Below, piece after piece: positions 62,729-64,000 of a stretch of DNA of 64,000 bases; the first letter of the stretch is position 1, and the number at the start of each line of letters is the position of its first letter. The stretch is from Alphaproteobacteria bacterium (GTDB lineage Bacteria > Pseudomonadota > Alphaproteobacteria > UBA8366), in NCBI GenBank assembly GCA_028281325.1, contig JANQKC010000021.1:186001-250000 (forward strand), read 5' to 3'. The position numbers and the translations under genes are program-made. Below the pieces are notes generated by a model. It made no database searches. It was not told the DNA's origin and worked only from the letters and a program-made list of their open reading frames with translations.

Positions 62729-63859
62729 TTAGAGGAAGAGGGTCAGCACCCCGGTGTAGCCGTAGAGGCGGTTGTTGCTGATCTCGCCGTTGGCGAAGAA
62801 TCCCACAAGGGGAAAATCGCCCAGTTCTTCGGAGAGCAGCTTGAGTTCCGCGTCATCCGGTCCGAATTGATTGGGCCCCCGCGCACAGCAGGAGAAATAC
62901 AGCCCGCCCCGGATCGGCGACGCGCCGATGCGTTTCTTCAGGTCCACCAACATGCGCCGCATATCCTGGACCGCGGTGTCGTGATCGCGGCGGCAGAACA
63001 TGATGCGATCCCCCGGCGCCACCTGCTCGCCGATGGCGATCGCACCCGACTCCGGATCGATGCCGACGAGATTGCGCACCATGTAGTCGCCCGTGTCGGA
63101 CCCCGACACCGGAATCGCCGCGAAGATGTAACCGGCGACCCGCCGCAGATCCTGCGCCAGCACGTCGCCGATATCGTCCTTGAACACGTCGAGCGCCGGC
63201 TTGTCGTTCAACTCGAACAGGATATTCTCCTGCGCCTGCGTGACCTCATGAACCATCCCGATCGGCGAACAGCCCTGCGTCAGGCCCGCTTGCACCGGCA
63301 CCGCGTCGAGCGAGATCATCACGCCGGACAGGCCGCCGTCCTCGACCCCGTCGGCAAGCTGCGGGAAGCTGTCATTCGCCGCCGTCAGACCGCCGACCAG
63401 GAAACCGTTGGTCGCGTTGGAGAATTGCTCGATCAATTCGGGCAGCTTCTCGTTGCGGGGATCGCCATGCACCACGGTGAGCGGCGGCGCCGGACCGTCG
63501 ATCCAGGCGCGGTGTTCGGTCACCACCGAGTCGACGCTGTCCGACACGCCAGAGAAAACCCGAAAGGCGTCTTCCGCGATCGGCGCCAGCATGACCGCCA
63601 TGGCGGGCTCGTTGAAATATTCCTTGCCGGTGCCGCAGACGCCGAAGCCGGCGGTCCCGACCCAATGCGGCACGCCGGTGGTTTGCCGCAGAAAAACCGA
63701 TATATCCTTGAGGTCCGCCGCATAGTCGTCGGTGACATAGACGAACCCGAGGCGATGCTGCGCGGTCACCGGATCCAATTCGAGGATGATTTTTCCGGCG
63801 GCGTCACGCCAATGGTCGCCGGTCGCGTGCGCGGCCAGGAAAGGGACAGCGGTGTTCAT
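62729..63859 (-). CDS. FIST domain sensory protein
   Basis: A 376-residue cytosolic protein with the FIST N-terminal (about 30-215) and FIST C-terminal (about 220-360) domains, both of the kind that binds small ligands such as amino acids in signalling. GTAGFGVCGTGKEY, GLTAANDSFPQLADG, GCSPIGMVHEVT and ISNNRLYGYTGVLTLFL are family features. No kinase or GGDEF partner is in view. It begins 2 bases after the upstream esterase stop, so the two are likely co-transcribed. Confidence 0.93.
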   Translation of the reverse strand: MNTAVPFLAAHATGDHWRDAAGKIILELDPVTAQHRLGFVYVTDDYAADLKDISVFLRQTTGVPHWVGTAGFGVCGTGKEYFNEPAMAVMLAPIAEDAFRVFSGVSDSVDSVVTEHRAWIDGPAPPLTVVHGDPRNEKLPELIEQFSNATNGFLVGGLTAANDSFPQLADGVEDGGLSGVMISLDAVPVQAGLTQGCSPIGMVHEVTQAQENILFELNDKPALDVFKDDIGDVLAQDLRRVAGYIFAAIPVSGSDTGDYMVRNLVGIDPESGAIAIGEQVAPGDRIMFCRRDHDTAVQDMRRMLVDLKKRIGASPIRGGLYFSCCARGPNQFGPDDAELKLLSEELGDFPLVGFFANGEISNNRLYGYTGVLTLFL

Positions 63860-63861
63860 TA

Positions 63862-64000
63862 TTATTCTCCTAGCGCCCGCATCACGTAGGGCAAAATACG
63901 CTCGACGATGACCTTAATGCCTTTTTCGTTCGGGTGTATGCCGTCCGCCAGATTGAGGTCGGGACGCGCGGCGACACCGTCGAGAAAGAATGGGTATAAC
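63862..64000 (-). CDS. tesA: GDSL-type arylesterase/lysophospholipase, C-terminal end (partial)
   Basis: The minus strand encodes the last 45 residues of a TesA/arylesterase-like SGNH hydrolase. YPFFLDGVAARPDLNLADG leads into the catalytic Asp-x-x-His motif DGIHPNEKGIKVI. The gene continues beyond the window, so its start and nucleophile region are not visible. Confidence 0.9.
   Translation of the reverse strand, partial: LYPFFLDGVAARPDLNLADGIHPNEKGIKVIVERILPYVMRALGE

Overview
The window looks like the chromosome of a high-GC alphaproteobacterium, most like the Rhodospirillales or a related marine lineage. This is inferred from strong GC bias, frequent GTG/TTG starts, the yggT-DUF167-folD order, tripartite tricarboxylate transport genes and a betaine-by-methylation gene pair. 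No species can be named from sequence alone. No rRNA, CRISPR array or intact insertion sequence was found. One tRNA, tRNA-Ala(CGC), is present at 37986-38061.

Layout. 1-3.4 kb: divergent tripartite tricarboxylate transporter (tctC against tctBA) with a near-consensus Fur box between them. 3.8-6.7 kb: a three-domain fusion of acyl carrier, fatty-acyl adenylating and PlsC acyltransferase domains behind a perfect hairpin. 6.7-7.4 kb: an RraA/aldolase-like gene. 7.6-36.6 kb: about 29 kb of genes all on the minus strand, forming a surface-glycan or protein-glycosylation locus. It holds a DegT aminotransferase, UDP-GlcNAc 2-epimerase, CapF-like cupin and FnlA-type dehydratase, then sugar methyl- and formyltransferases, a PglK/MsbA-like ABC flippase, nonulosonate-type genes (PseC-, PseG- and PseI/NeuB-like, CMP transferase), at least seven glycosyltransferases, and gmd/fcl for GDP-fucose. 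Two gene remnants inside it and two AT-rich patches show patchwork assembly. 36.6-38.1 kb: gene-poor, with a decayed serine recombinase next to the tRNA-Ala gene, suggesting that the glycan locus borders an old integration site.

38.2-64 kb is ordinary chromosomal backbone: yggT, a broken DUF167 gene, folD, NnrU, GNAT, an SDR, a BLUF blue-light sensor, argG, two tiny membrane proteins, a lipoprotein, rlmN, a dadA-like oxidase, glycine-betaine synthesis (GSMT and SDMT), a TupA-like ATP-grasp gene, an IalB-like protein, an RNA methyltransferase, quinone oxidoreductase, aminotransferase with acetoacetyl-CoA synthetase, a DMT transporter, YkvA, SDR, Sel1, phhB, metallopeptidase, uracil-DNA-glycosylase-like, LMW phosphatase, fructosamine kinase, thpR, FIST, and the end of a GDSL esterase.

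How the glycan genes may work together (inference): FnlA makes the 4-keto, C5-inverted UDP-sugar that is also the normal PseC substrate, so one dehydratase could feed both an L-FucNAc-like branch (cupin, 2-epimerase) and a pseudaminate-like branch (PseC, PseG, PseI, CMP transferase). A deacetylase and a formyltransferase joined stop-to-start, together with an acetyltransferase fused to the CMP transferase, could diversify the N-acyl groups of the final nonulosonate. No initiating phosphosugar transferase, Wzy polymerase or outer-membrane exporter is visible in the window.
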